Source: Rhodococcus sp. P-2
GTDB lineage: Bacteria > Actinomycetota > Actinomycetes > Mycobacteriales > Mycobacteriaceae
Direction of reading: 5' to 3'
NCBI RefSeq assembly: GCF_016598535.1
Contig: NZ_CP066779.1
Coordinates: forward strand, 4,772,053-4,836,052
DNA: 64,000 bases
Positions 42,114 through 51,030 of this stretch are shown here, piece by piece. Each line of letters begins with the position of its first letter. The stretch's first letter is position 1. Position numbers and translations under genes: made by a program. The notes beneath the pieces are model-generated. The model was given only the letters and a program-made list of their open reading frames with translations, was not told the DNA's origin and searched no databases.

Positions 42114-42923
42114 ATGACGTACGAGCTACCAGCCGCGAAGGGCCCGGTGCGAGACGTAGCGTTACAGGGGGGCTATCTGATCGGATTCTCAGTTCAGGCA
42201 CTCTTCGGCCTGTTCACGGCAATCCTCCGCAGACGACTCTCGTTGCACGAGACGGTTACTCAGACCCTGTTCATCGGCCGCGTCAGCACCGGCCCATCGT
42301 TGCTTCTCATGATTCCGATCGGTGTCTTCATCGCCGTGTCGGTCGGCGAACTGGCAGGCAGGATCGGCGCTGGTGGCTATTCCGGGGCAGTCGTGGCTTT
42401 CATCATCGTCGGTCAAGCCGCGGCATTGGTGTGCGCATTGATGATGGCCGGTGTCGCCGGGTCGGCGATCTGCACGGATCTGGGTTCACGAAAGATCCGT
42501 GAAGAGATCGACGCGATGGAAGTGATGGGCATCGACGTGATCGAGCGCCTGGTCGCACCGAGATTGGTTGCAGCAGTGATCGTCTCCCTTGCACTGTGTT
42601 CGATGGTGACCTTCGGCGGTGTGATCGCGTGCTACCTGTACCACATCTACGTCCAGCATCTTCCCGCCGGAACCTTCATGGCAACGTTCAGTCAGTACGG
42701 TCGATCTTCCGACTTCGTCATGGCTTTGGTGAAGGCGGCAATCTTCGGCCTCGCTTCGACTTTGGTTGCCACCTTCAAAGGTCTGCATGCAAAGGGCGGC
42801 CCTCGCGGCGTTGCCGACGCAGTCAACGAAGCGGTCGTCATTGCGTTCGCGCTCGTCTTCATCGTCAACACGGTGTTGTCCGCGTTGTACACCGTGATCG
42901 TGCCGGCAGTCGGTGAATTCTGA
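42114..42923 (+). CDS. YrbE-type permease A of the mce operon
   Basis: A 269-aa MlaE/YrbE permease with about five hydrophobic segments, including LLLMIPIGVFIAVSVGELA and VVIAFALVFIVNTVLSALY. It contains the conserved loop GSRKIREEIDAMEVMGIDVIERLVAPR typical of the family. With YrbEB it forms the inner-membrane channel of the Mce lipid importer, energised by an MceG ATPase usually encoded elsewhere. The sequence differs clearly from Mce4-type YrbE4A as I recall it, so the operon is not called mce4. It is preceded by AAAGGA. Confidence 0.9.
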   Translation: MTYELPAAKGPVRDVALQGGYLIGFSVQALFGLFTAILRRRLSLHETVTQTLFIGRVSTGPSLLLMIPIGVFIAVSVGELAGRIGAGGYSGAVVAFIIVGQAAALVCALMMAGVAGSAICTDLGSRKIREEIDAMEVMGIDVIERLVAPRLVAAVIVSLALCSMVTFGGVIACYLYHIYVQHLPAGTFMATFSQYGRSSDFVMALVKAAIFGLASTLVATFKGLHAKGGPRGVADAVNEAVVIAFALVFIVNTVLSALYTVIVPAVGEF

Positions 42924-43780
42924 TGTCACTCGTCGATCTCCGGATCCGAGCGCGTCAGGCCGGCAGGCCGTTACGGACCGCAGGCGACGGCTTGGTATCG
43001 CTCGGTCAGCACGTCACCTTTTACATCCGCACCATCGCCTCGATACCTTTCGCTCTCACCAAGTACCGCAAACACGTGCTCGGACAGATCAGCGAAGTCA
43101 GCTTCGGAACGAACTCGCTGTTGTCCGGCGGCGGAACCATCGGCATCGTGTTCGCGATGTCTCTCGCCGCCGCGATGATGCTGGGAGTGGAGACACATCG
43201 CGGTCTCGAACTTGTCGGCATGACTTCGCTCTCGGGCATGCTGTCCGCGGTTGCCAACACACGCGAACTTGCACCTGTTGTCGTCGCTATCGCGTTGGCA
43301 GCCAAAGTCGGAACGGGTTTCACTGCCCAGATCGGGGCCATGCGTATCTCCGACGAGATCGACGCCCTGGACTCGATGGCGATCCGATCGATCCCGTTCC
43401 TCGCCGGTACGCGGGTGATCGCTGCCATGATCTGCGTCATCCCGATCTACATGATCGGACTCTTGGCCAGCTACCTCTCGACCCGACTGGTCGTCGTGTT
43501 CTTCAACGGCGCGTCGGCAGGTACTTACGACTACTTCTTCCATCTGGCGATCTCGCCGCAGGACCTCCTGTATTCGGGACTCAAGGCGGTGGTCTTCGCC
43601 GCCGTCGTCGCGCTCGTGCATTGCGCGTACGGCTACTACGCCTCGGGCGGACCGGCGGGTGTCGGTCAAGCTGCCGGCCGCGCGCTTCGGACCGCCATCC
43701 TTGCGATCGGAATCCTCGACGTGCTGATGACTTTCGGCCTGTGGGGCCTCGTCCCCCAGATCCCGGGAATGGGGATCTGA
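42923..43780 (+). CDS. YrbE-type permease B of the mce operon
   Basis: A 285-aa MlaE-family permease. It contains MRISDEIDALDSMAIRSIPFLAGTRVIA (the conserved EEIDAL-like loop) and hydrophobic segments such as AMICVIPIYMIGLLASYL and GLKAVVFAAVVALVHCAY. It begins with a TGATG overlap at the yrbEA stop and partners with it. It ends two codons before the mceA GTG, so the whole operon is tightly coupled. Confidence 0.9.
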   Translation: MSLVDLRIRARQAGRPLRTAGDGLVSLGQHVTFYIRTIASIPFALTKYRKHVLGQISEVSFGTNSLLSGGGTIGIVFAMSLAAAMMLGVETHRGLELVGMTSLSGMLSAVANTRELAPVVVAIALAAKVGTGFTAQIGAMRISDEIDALDSMAIRSIPFLAGTRVIAAMICVIPIYMIGLLASYLSTRLVVVFFNGASAGTYDYFFHLAISPQDLLYSGLKAVVFAAVVALVHCAYGYYASGGPAGVGQAAGRALRTAILAIGILDVLMTFGLWGLVPQIPGMGI

Positions 43781-43783
43781 GCC

Positions 43784-45007
43784 GTGGACAGACTCACTAC
43801 ACGCACGAAGATCGTCTATGCACTGCGCGGCACCATCGCCATCGTGGTGGCCGTCGTGGCAGCAGTGACGATGGTGCTACGCGGATCCGGAAACCTCGAG
43901 CAGAGCACCGACGTGTTCGTCGCGGTTCCGGCCACGGCGGGCCTGATCAGCGGCGAGGCACCGGTCCGGTACCACGGGGTCAACATCGGCCGAATCGGTG
44001 AAATCGAATCAGGAACAACAGAATCCGTTGTGCAACTACAGATACAGACTGACGATGCATCAAAGATTCCCGCCGACGTGATGGCTCGCGTCGTTCCACG
44101 TACGTTCTTCGGTGACATCTACATGCAACTCGTGGACGACCCGACGCGACAGGGCCGAACGACCCTCGCGGACGGTGACGAAATCCGCATGGACGACGGA
44201 TCCGAGGCCGTCGCCCTCTACGACGTGTACACCAAGCTGGTCGGAGTCCTCACAGCGATGCAACCCGAGAAACTTCAAACGGCTCTGACCGCACTCGGCC
44301 AAGCTCTGGACGGAAACGGAGCCGAGATCGGTACCACGATAGACAATCTCAGCGCCGCTTCCGGTGCACTGGCTCCTGCCGCCCACCAATTCCTGCAATC
44401 CACTCCGGAATTCCGAACTGTCGTCGACGCACTGGACCGCGCGACCCCCGACATTCTCGATACCCTCGCCGCAGCCACATCCGTCTCGAACAACATGGTC
44501 GCCAACAGGGCGAACCTCGAGACCTCGATCGGCGCGGCGGCCGTATTCGCAGCGACCGTCGACGATTTCGTCGCGACGAACAACAGCAACGTCATCACTG
44601 TGATCGATTCCGCCGGAAAGATACTCGCGACCACCGCCGCCAATCCCGACGGACTGCGTTCCACTCTCGCCAATGCCAGCACGTTCGGCGCCGCCGGAGC
44701 TCGGGTCTTCGCCACCGGAAAGTTCGACATCACAGCAGTTGCCACGTTCGCCGAACCGCTCCCCTACACGGGCGCCGATTGCCCGCAGTACGGGGACTCG
44801 CGCGGCGCGCAATGTTCCGGCGCCAACCTGACGCCAATGCAACCCGTCAGTGCCCCGGTCGTGGGCGGCGAAGCCGAGGCTGCCACGCTGCGATACCTCG
44901 AAGACCAACTGCAGGGCGGCTCGCCGGAGCAGTCGGACACCCCCAACCCGGCAACAACACTGATGTTGGGGCCGCTGGTCAGAGGTAACGAGGTGACCGT
45001 CCCGTGA
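43784..45007 (+). CDS. Mce family protein A
   Basis: A 407-aa MlaD/Mce-domain protein with an N-terminal membrane anchor (TIAIVVAVVAAVTMVL). The Mce domain covers DVFVAVPATAGLISGEAPVRYHGVNIGRIGEIESG through ARVVPRTFFGDIYMQLV. A long helical region and a C-terminal Cys-containing tail (GADCPQYGDSRGAQC) follow. Mce proteins form a hexameric tunnel carrying lipids across the periplasm. The start is GTG at 43784. The substrate is a hydrophobic molecule, possibly a sterol or fatty acid given the context. Confidence 0.9.
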   Translation: MDRLTTRTKIVYALRGTIAIVVAVVAAVTMVLRGSGNLEQSTDVFVAVPATAGLISGEAPVRYHGVNIGRIGEIESGTTESVVQLQIQTDDASKIPADVMARVVPRTFFGDIYMQLVDDPTRQGRTTLADGDEIRMDDGSEAVALYDVYTKLVGVLTAMQPEKLQTALTALGQALDGNGAEIGTTIDNLSAASGALAPAAHQFLQSTPEFRTVVDALDRATPDILDTLAAATSVSNNMVANRANLETSIGAAAVFAATVDDFVATNNSNVITVIDSAGKILATTAANPDGLRSTLANASTFGAAGARVFATGKFDITAVATFAEPLPYTGADCPQYGDSRGAQCSGANLTPMQPVSAPVVGGEAEAATLRYLEDQLQGGSPEQSDTPNPATTLMLGPLVRGNEVTVP

Positions 45008-46035
45008 AGGTCCGTCCTGGCCAGGTAATTCGGTTGTCACTCTTCTGCATCACCGGCGTCGCCTGCGCGTCGTTCGTGGCGAACACGTTGTCGGTTCCGG
45101 TTCGCGGAAGCACTGATTCGTACTCGTTCGAGTTCACCGACGTCGAAGGACTCAACCCGGGTAACCCTGTCACCATGTCGGGTGTGCGCGTCGGCCGCGT
45201 GGACTCGGTCGCGTTTGCAGACAACGGCGGCGGTACGAGCAAGGCGATCGTCGACGTCGAAATCGAATCACAGTATTCACTCGAGTCGGATGTCCGTGCC
45301 GCAGTTCGTTACGGCGACATGCTGGGTGCTCGATACCTGGCACTGACCCAGGATCACAGTGCGACAACGGTATCCGCACAACGGCTCGAACCGGGTGACA
45401 CGATACCGCTGGCGCAGACAACTCCGCCGATCAACTTGACCGCACTGATGAACGGCTTCAAACCGTTGTTCGCCGCACTCGAGCCCGAGCAGGTGAACAC
45501 TCTCACGCGGAGTTTTGTCGAAACCTTCAACGGTCAGGGCCAAGCAATGACCACACTTCTCGATCAGATCGCGGCCATGAGTTCCGGCCTGGTCGACCGT
45601 CAGGACGTCTTCGCGCAACTACTCACGAACATGAACACTCTTCTCACCTCCGTGGACGAGCGCCAACCCGAATTGGTCAGTCTGCTGGACGGTTTGAACA
45701 GCCTGAGCACCGCCGTCGTCGGGCAGAACGATCAACTGGTCTCGCTCTTGGACCAGGGAAACCGCACTGTCTCGTCGTTGGCTCAGATCATGGCCGGGTC
45801 GAACGGCGCATTCGGTCAGACCGTGCAACAACTCGAAAGTGTCACCGGCAGTTGGATTGCGAGCACCGACGAGTTCAACAGGCTGGTCACCAACCTTCCC
45901 CAGTTCGCCGACGCCGCCAACCGTATCGGCAGCTACGGAAGTTTCATCAGCCTGTATCTGTGCAATTTCACTCTGAAGGCAGGCGACATGGAGGCCAACA
46001 TCTTCGGTCCGACACATTCACCGGTGTGCTCATGA
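45004..46035 (+). CDS. Mce family protein B
   Basis: A 343-aa Mce protein with an N-terminal anchor (VIRLSLFCITGVACASFVA) and an Mce domain starting YSFEFTDVEGLNPGNPVTMSGVRVGRVDSVAF and including VRYGDMLGARYLAL. It shares the helical repeat region of the family (LVDRQDVFAQLLTNMNTLL). Starts at GTG with a GTGA overlap on mceA, and ends as ATGA overlap with mceC. It is one of six subunits. Confidence 0.9.
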   Translation: MKVRPGQVIRLSLFCITGVACASFVANTLSVPVRGSTDSYSFEFTDVEGLNPGNPVTMSGVRVGRVDSVAFADNGGGTSKAIVDVEIESQYSLESDVRAAVRYGDMLGARYLALTQDHSATTVSAQRLEPGDTIPLAQTTPPINLTALMNGFKPLFAALEPEQVNTLTRSFVETFNGQGQAMTTLLDQIAAMSSGLVDRQDVFAQLLTNMNTLLTSVDERQPELVSLLDGLNSLSTAVVGQNDQLVSLLDQGNRTVSSLAQIMAGSNGAFGQTVQQLESVTGSWIASTDEFNRLVTNLPQFADAANRIGSYGSFISLYLCNFTLKAGDMEANIFGPTHSPVCS

Positions 46036-47090
46036 TGTTCCTGGTCAAACTGATCGACGTGTTCGTCGGCATCATGCTCTTCCTGTTCAAAGGGGATCGC
46101 CGACGCAGCGGTAGCGGAACAGCTCTCGCGCTGGGTAGTCTCGGAATCTTCGTTCTGGTGGTGGGACTCGCCGCCGCACTGGGCATTCCGAAACTCTGGT
46201 ACAACGTCCGCACGTCGGCATACACAGCCGAGTTCGCCAATGCCAGCGGGCTCTCCGACACAGACCCCGTCTATGTTGCCGGGGTTCCCGCGGGCCGAGT
46301 GGATTCGATCGATCTTGCCGGCGACCACGTGGTCGTCAACTTCCGCTTGGACAAGGATCAACCCTTGGGAAACCAAAGCACGGCGACTGTGAGACTCAAG
46401 ACGGTCCTGGGCAAGCGTTACCTGGAGATCGTGCCGGCCGGCGTGGTCGACGACTCCGACGGGCGGGTCATTCCGCTTTCCCGCACTACGGTGCCGTACA
46501 GCCTCGACGATGTCAGCAGTGACGCCACCAATGCTGCCACGGGTGTCGACCTAGCGGCGATGGAGTCCATGATGAACACCCTTTCGCAGGTGATTCCCAC
46601 GGATTCCGATCAGGTGGGCCGGGCTCTGGCCGGAATCAGCGGCGCCTCGGCTGCTTTCGCGCAGAATGGTGAGCAGATCGACCAGATTCTCAGCATGTCC
46701 CGCGAGCTGTCGGACATGGCTGCGGCACAAACCGATTCGATAGTCGGTACTGCGGCCAATGCTCAGACGATCGTTCGTACTCTTGCGATGCGCAAGGACG
46801 CCTTGACTCAACTGGTCGACAACCTGACAATCATCATCTCGAAGCTCTCGACCACCTTCGTCGATCGTCAGGAAGAGTTCGGGGCCATGACCGACAACCT
46901 GGTCGCGGTCACCACCACGCTGAAGAACAACGCAGATCAGATCGACCTGCTGCTGACTCGTCTTCCTTCCGCTCTGCGTTCGGTCACCGACTCCACCGGC
47001 ACCGGTAATTGGACCGACGTCAACGCGCCGGCGGCCGTGATCCCGGACAACCTGCTCTGCGCGCTCGGCATCATGGAGGGCTGCAGGTGA
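46032..47090 (+). CDS. Mce family protein C
   Basis: A 352-aa Mce protein. The membrane anchor is LGSLGIFVLVVGLAAALGI, preceded by a cytosolic Lys/Arg-rich turn (FKGDRRRSG). The Mce domain is YTAEFANASGLSDTDPVYVAGVPAGRVDSIDLAG through VRLKTVLGKRYLEIVPAG. The C-terminus carries a Cys pair (LLCALGIMEGC) that may form a disulphide. The ATG at 46032 is the second of two in-frame choices consistent with the mceB overlap. The long upstream frame is shadow. Confidence 0.9.
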   Translation: MMFLVKLIDVFVGIMLFLFKGDRRRSGSGTALALGSLGIFVLVVGLAAALGIPKLWYNVRTSAYTAEFANASGLSDTDPVYVAGVPAGRVDSIDLAGDHVVVNFRLDKDQPLGNQSTATVRLKTVLGKRYLEIVPAGVVDDSDGRVIPLSRTTVPYSLDDVSSDATNAATGVDLAAMESMMNTLSQVIPTDSDQVGRALAGISGASAAFAQNGEQIDQILSMSRELSDMAAAQTDSIVGTAANAQTIVRTLAMRKDALTQLVDNLTIIISKLSTTFVDRQEEFGAMTDNLVAVTTTLKNNADQIDLLLTRLPSALRSVTDSTGTGNWTDVNAPAAVIPDNLLCALGIMEGCR

Positions 47091-48184
47091 ACACACGAAA
47101 AGCGGTCACTGCCATGCTGGTCGTGACCCTGGCTATTGCACTCCCCGGTTGGTACGTCTTCGGACGAACCGATCAGTCCAAGACCGTCTACGCCGATTTC
47201 AGCTACGTCGGCGGGATCTACGAGGGAAGCAAGGTCACCGTCCTCGGAGTCGGCGTCGGGACAGTCACGTCGGTGGAACCTCGCGGAACTTCTGTTCGAG
47301 TGGCGATGTCGATGCCCAACTCCGTCGATCTGCCCGCCGACGCTTCGGCCTATGTTCTCAATCCGTCGGTTATCAGCGATCGCCACATCGAACTCGGTCC
47401 GGCGTACACCGGCGGAGAGACGCTGAAAGACGGCGATCAGATTCCGATCGAACGGTCCCACTCCCCCATAGATTTCGACGGGTTGATGGGAAGCGTCAGC
47501 ACTTTGGCCGACGCATTTGCCGGGGACGGAGGCAATCTCGGTGATCTCGTGAGCCGCGGCGCCGCCGGATGGCAGGGCCAAGGCGATCAATTCAATACCG
47601 CAATTCGCAACCTCAGCACGGCAACCGGAGTTGTCGGCGCACGGTCGGAAGACATCGGTTCCCTTGTCGACAATCTCAACACGTTGATGAATGCTCTCGA
47701 CGCGCGGCAGGTCAGCCTGGACGAACTTGTCGGTGACCTCGGCGTATTGGGTGATCAGTGGGCAGGCCAGAACATGGACATCTCACAGCCTCTGCAGGAT
47801 CTGCAGGTCGTCTTCGACCAGTTGAACAGTTTCATGACAACTCACGGCGACGATGTCGGCGCAATAGCCGACAACGTGCGAGTTCTCGGTGACACTCTGG
47901 CTTCCAAACAACCTGGCCTCGCCGAGTTCATGGACCTGGTGCCGTTGATGATGCAGAACCTCTCCCAAACTATCGGCCCTGATCAGCGCGGGCGCATCCG
48001 GCTCAACGTCTCGACTGCATTGACTCAGTTCGCGGTTGCAAAACCGCTGTGCGACACCTACAAGTTGCCGATCTGCACCGGGGCCGGGTTCACGAATCCG
48101 ATTTCCTTCCCCCTCAGTACTTCTGATCCGCTCGGCATCGCCTCCGCGATTTCCGGCGGAGCCGTCCCCGGAGGTGGCAATTGA
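47087..48184 (+). CDS. Mce family protein D
   Basis: A 365-aa Mce protein beginning NTRKAVTAMLVVTLAIALPGWYVF after a GTG start that overlaps the mceC stop (GTGA). The Mce domain is VYADFSYVGGIYEGSKVTVLGVGVGTVTSVEPRG through AYVLNPSVISDRHIELGP. A long helical segment and a C-terminal Pro/Gly-rich end (ISGGAVPGGGN) follow. It ends in a TTGA overlap with mceE. Confidence 0.9.
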   Translation: MNTRKAVTAMLVVTLAIALPGWYVFGRTDQSKTVYADFSYVGGIYEGSKVTVLGVGVGTVTSVEPRGTSVRVAMSMPNSVDLPADASAYVLNPSVISDRHIELGPAYTGGETLKDGDQIPIERSHSPIDFDGLMGSVSTLADAFAGDGGNLGDLVSRGAAGWQGQGDQFNTAIRNLSTATGVVGARSEDIGSLVDNLNTLMNALDARQVSLDELVGDLGVLGDQWAGQNMDISQPLQDLQVVFDQLNSFMTTHGDDVGAIADNVRVLGDTLASKQPGLAEFMDLVPLMMQNLSQTIGPDQRGRIRLNVSTALTQFAVAKPLCDTYKLPICTGAGFTNPISFPLSTSDPLGIASAISGGAVPGGGN

Positions 48185-49245
48185 CGCGGCACTCGGTTCG
48201 AATAGTCGCCGGTGCCACGATCATCGGTGTGGGTTGTGCGGCCGTGTTCGCCTTCGGCGGCTGTAGCGCAGGCATTCAGGACCTTCCGCTGGGTCGTTCG
48301 GCCGACGGTGACGCGTACAACGTGGCGCTACAGCTGGCCGGCGCCGACGGTCTGGTGCTGGGAGCAGACGTCCGCAGCGGCCAGAAAGTCATCGGTCGAG
48401 TATCCGCACTGTCAGCCGACGCCGTCGGAGCCGACGTGACGCTGAGTCTGGACGCCGCGACGCAGTTGCCGGAAAATGTCGAAGCATCCGTCGAACTCCC
48501 GTCCGCACTGGGAAACCCCTTCATCAGACTTCGGGTGCCGGAAGTTCCGTCCGGCTCCACGCTCAGCGACGGCGACACGATTCCGGAGTCTCGCACCGAG
48601 ATCGGTCCGCAGGTCGAAAGTGCACTTGCCACCCTCGGCACGGTTCTGACCGGAAGCGGTATCGATCAACTCGACACCGTTGTACGCGAACTGAACACCG
48701 CGTTTTCCGGGCGCTCGGGTGAAGTTCGTTCTCTGACCGAGACCCTCACTTCGCTGATGGCAGAGGCAAGCAGTCACCGCAGCGAGTTCGACGAGGCCGT
48801 CGACCTCGCTGCCCGGGTCTCCTCCCAACTGGCTGGGCAACGGGTAGTTGTCGACAACTACCTCGATTCCGTTCCACAGGTGGTGTCGATTCTCGTCGGA
48901 CAGAAGGATCAGATTGCGAGCCTGTTGAACTCGACCGTTCAGCTCGCCACCAACGCAAACACCATCCTCGATTCCTCACCCAACGGGCTCGACGCGATGC
49001 TGCACGATGCGTCGACCGTTGTGGGAACTCTGGATTCGTTCAATTCGGAGATCGGCCAGACACTGGCGAACATGAACGGGTTGCTCGAAAACTTCACCAG
49101 TGCAGTCCAAGGTGACTACCTCGTGTTCGACGGCGCTCTGGATATTCCGGGAACGATCGACAAACTGTGGAGCGGCGGTATGGCAGGTCAATCGATCGCG
49201 CCGGCGGGAACTCTCACCGATCTACTTCAGGGAGGTCCACGTTGA
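48181..49245 (+). CDS. Mce family lipoprotein E
   Basis: A 354-aa Mce protein with a lipoprotein signal ending AFGGC (acylated Cys near residue 28), as is typical of the E subunit (LprN-like). The Mce domain runs YNVALQLAGADGLVLGADVRSGQKVIGRVSAL through VELPSALGNPFIRLRVP. The TTG start overlaps the mceD stop. Its outer position tethers the hexamer to the membrane. Confidence 0.9.
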   Translation: MTRHSVRIVAGATIIGVGCAAVFAFGGCSAGIQDLPLGRSADGDAYNVALQLAGADGLVLGADVRSGQKVIGRVSALSADAVGADVTLSLDAATQLPENVEASVELPSALGNPFIRLRVPEVPSGSTLSDGDTIPESRTEIGPQVESALATLGTVLTGSGIDQLDTVVRELNTAFSGRSGEVRSLTETLTSLMAEASSHRSEFDEAVDLAARVSSQLAGQRVVVDNYLDSVPQVVSILVGQKDQIASLLNSTVQLATNANTILDSSPNGLDAMLHDASTVVGTLDSFNSEIGQTLANMNGLLENFTSAVQGDYLVFDGALDIPGTIDKLWSGGMAGQSIAPAGTLTDLLQGGPR

Positions 49246-50462
49246 GTCGTCTCGCGCTTGTTCAACTCGTCCTGTTCGCTCTGATCGCCGCTGTAGTCAT
49301 CCCTTTCGGAATCGTCTACGTGGTCGGCCCTCAGGGTTTCGGTGGCCAAATCCGGCTGCACGCCAACATGTCCGACGCCTTCGGACTTACCAAGGGCACG
49401 GTCGTCACGTATCGCGGAGTGCAGGTGGGGAAGGTGAGTGAAGTCGAACTCGACGCAGGCACCCGCTCGGCTCGGGTGGAACTCTCACTCAACGACAACA
49501 CGGAGATACCCACCGACAGTGTCGCCAAGGTGACGATGGGTACAGCCGCCGGAATCCAGAACGTCGACATCTACCCCAACACGGATCACGGCCCCTATCT
49601 CCGAGATGGCGACGAGATCGCCATGCCCGCGGATCAGCAGCCGGTGCAGATGAGCCAGTTGATGCTTCAGGCGTCCGGTGTCCTGGAAGGGATTGATCCA
49701 CAAGCGATCAGCGACATCGGGACCGAATTGGGGAATTCGTTCAACGGGCTCGGCCCGAGCTTGGCGACGATGATCGACAACGGTGGGACCATGTCGGCGC
49801 AGTTGAACGACCAGTCGGCCGAACTCGCCGCGCTGCTGTCGCGAACCTCCACCTTGGTGGACTCCATGGCGACACAATCGGATTCGTTTGTCCGAGGAAT
49901 GGCGGCTGCCAAGAACTTCACCGAACAACTCGAATCCAACGCTCCGGTGCTGATCTACCTCACCGATCATTCGCCCGCCGCCCTGAACAGCGCTCAACAG
50001 TTGTTCGACAAGTACCACAACACTTTCGGAGCGGTCCTGGCCAATCTCGTCACTGTCGCACCGATCATCTCCGACCGCACGGACGCCCTGGAAACCGGAC
50101 TGGTCACGATCCCCGAAGGACTTGCCAAACTGGCATCCATCGTCAAAGGCGATCGCGCCGATTTCGCGTTGGTTGCCACGCAAGGGCCGGTGTGCAACTA
50201 CGACACTCCCAGGCGAGAGGTAGGCGATCTCTCCCCCACCAGTCCGAATCTGGCGATGTACTGTCCCCCCGCCGACGACCTCGTCCAACGCGGAGCACAG
50301 AATGCTCCCCGCCCGAACGACCTCGGATTGCAGAACTCGACGGTCCCTGGCACGCCGATCGGACCGCCCGTCGTCGCGGATCCGATTCTGATTCCGACCG
50401 GAGTCGACGCCCTGAACTACTGGAGATTGATGTTGGAAGGACTGGGAAATGGCACACGGTGA
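49242..50462 (+). CDS. Mce family protein F
   Basis: A 406-aa Mce protein. TTG start with GGGAGG upstream; it overlaps the mceE stop. The anchor is LVQLVLFALIAAVVIPFGIVYVV and the Mce domain begins IRLHANMSDAFGLTKGTVVTYRGVQVGKVSEVELD. The C-terminal part is Pro-rich (PGTPIGPPVVADPILIPTGVDALNYW). It is the last Mce subunit; the mas gene starts inside its last 14 bases. Confidence 0.9.
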   Translation: MSRLALVQLVLFALIAAVVIPFGIVYVVGPQGFGGQIRLHANMSDAFGLTKGTVVTYRGVQVGKVSEVELDAGTRSARVELSLNDNTEIPTDSVAKVTMGTAAGIQNVDIYPNTDHGPYLRDGDEIAMPADQQPVQMSQLMLQASGVLEGIDPQAISDIGTELGNSFNGLGPSLATMIDNGGTMSAQLNDQSAELAALLSRTSTLVDSMATQSDSFVRGMAAAKNFTEQLESNAPVLIYLTDHSPAALNSAQQLFDKYHNTFGAVLANLVTVAPIISDRTDALETGLVTIPEGLAKLASIVKGDRADFALVATQGPVCNYDTPRREVGDLSPTSPNLAMYCPPADDLVQRGAQNAPRPNDLGLQNSTVPGTPIGPPVVADPILIPTGVDALNYWRLMLEGLGNGTR

Positions 50463-51006
50463 CAACGCACTACTCGACGAGGCAGAAGCCGAGGTGGCCG
50501 AACATCCGACTTCTCCGTCGCTACTTCGCCGCCTGAAGGAGCCACGCAACGCACTGATCTCACTAATGGCGGTAGCGCTGGTCGCAGCATTGGTGGTGCT
50601 CGGATTCCAGATGTACTCGGCGAATCAGGAAGACACGCTGCGGCAGGAAGCGCTGGACACCGCGAGGGAGTACTCGACCATCATGTCCTCCTTCGACTAT
50701 CAGAACCTCGATGCCAACAAGGACACCATCGCGTCGATGTCGACCGACGAATTTGCCGGCACCTACCGAACCATGGTCGATTCACTGCGCGAGGTTGTCG
50801 CTGGAGGCCAAGGTCAGGCGAGCGCGACAGCGACAGACGTCGGCATCGACACGCTCGAAGATTCGTCGGCCGAAGTACTCGTGTTCGTCGACCAGCAGGC
50901 CAAGAACATTGCTGCGCCAGAAGGCAATACACAGAAGTACCGGATGGTCATATCCCTGGTCCGCTCGGACGACCGGTGGCTCGTGAGCAACGTCGAGACC
51001 AAGTAA
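50449..51006 (+). CDS. Mce-associated membrane protein (Mas)
   Basis: A 185-aa protein with one membrane segment (LISLMAVALVAALVVLGFQM) and a small alpha+beta outer domain (YSTIMSSFDYQNLDANKDTI, then FVDQQAKNIAAPEGNTQKYRM and VSLVRSDDRWLVSNVETK). This is the standard pattern of Mas proteins at the ends of mce operons, similar to the Mce-associated proteins of M. tuberculosis. They stabilise the transporter or modulate its assembly. It overlaps mceF by 14 bases. Confidence 0.85.
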   Translation: MAHGDNALLDEAEAEVAEHPTSPSLLRRLKEPRNALISLMAVALVAALVVLGFQMYSANQEDTLRQEALDTAREYSTIMSSFDYQNLDANKDTIASMSTDEFAGTYRTMVDSLREVVAGGQGQASATATDVGIDTLEDSSAEVLVFVDQQAKNIAAPEGNTQKYRMVISLVRSDDRWLVSNVETK

Positions 51007-51030
51007 CTCACCCCTCACGGAGGAAGATCG

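Noticed and set aside
42114-50462. Assignment of the mce operon as mce4 (cholesterol importer) because sterol genes are close
   Set aside because: The YrbE A sequence does not match what I recall of Mce4-type YrbE4A, and the divergent double-TetR regulator is of Mce3R type. The operon is left without a class number.
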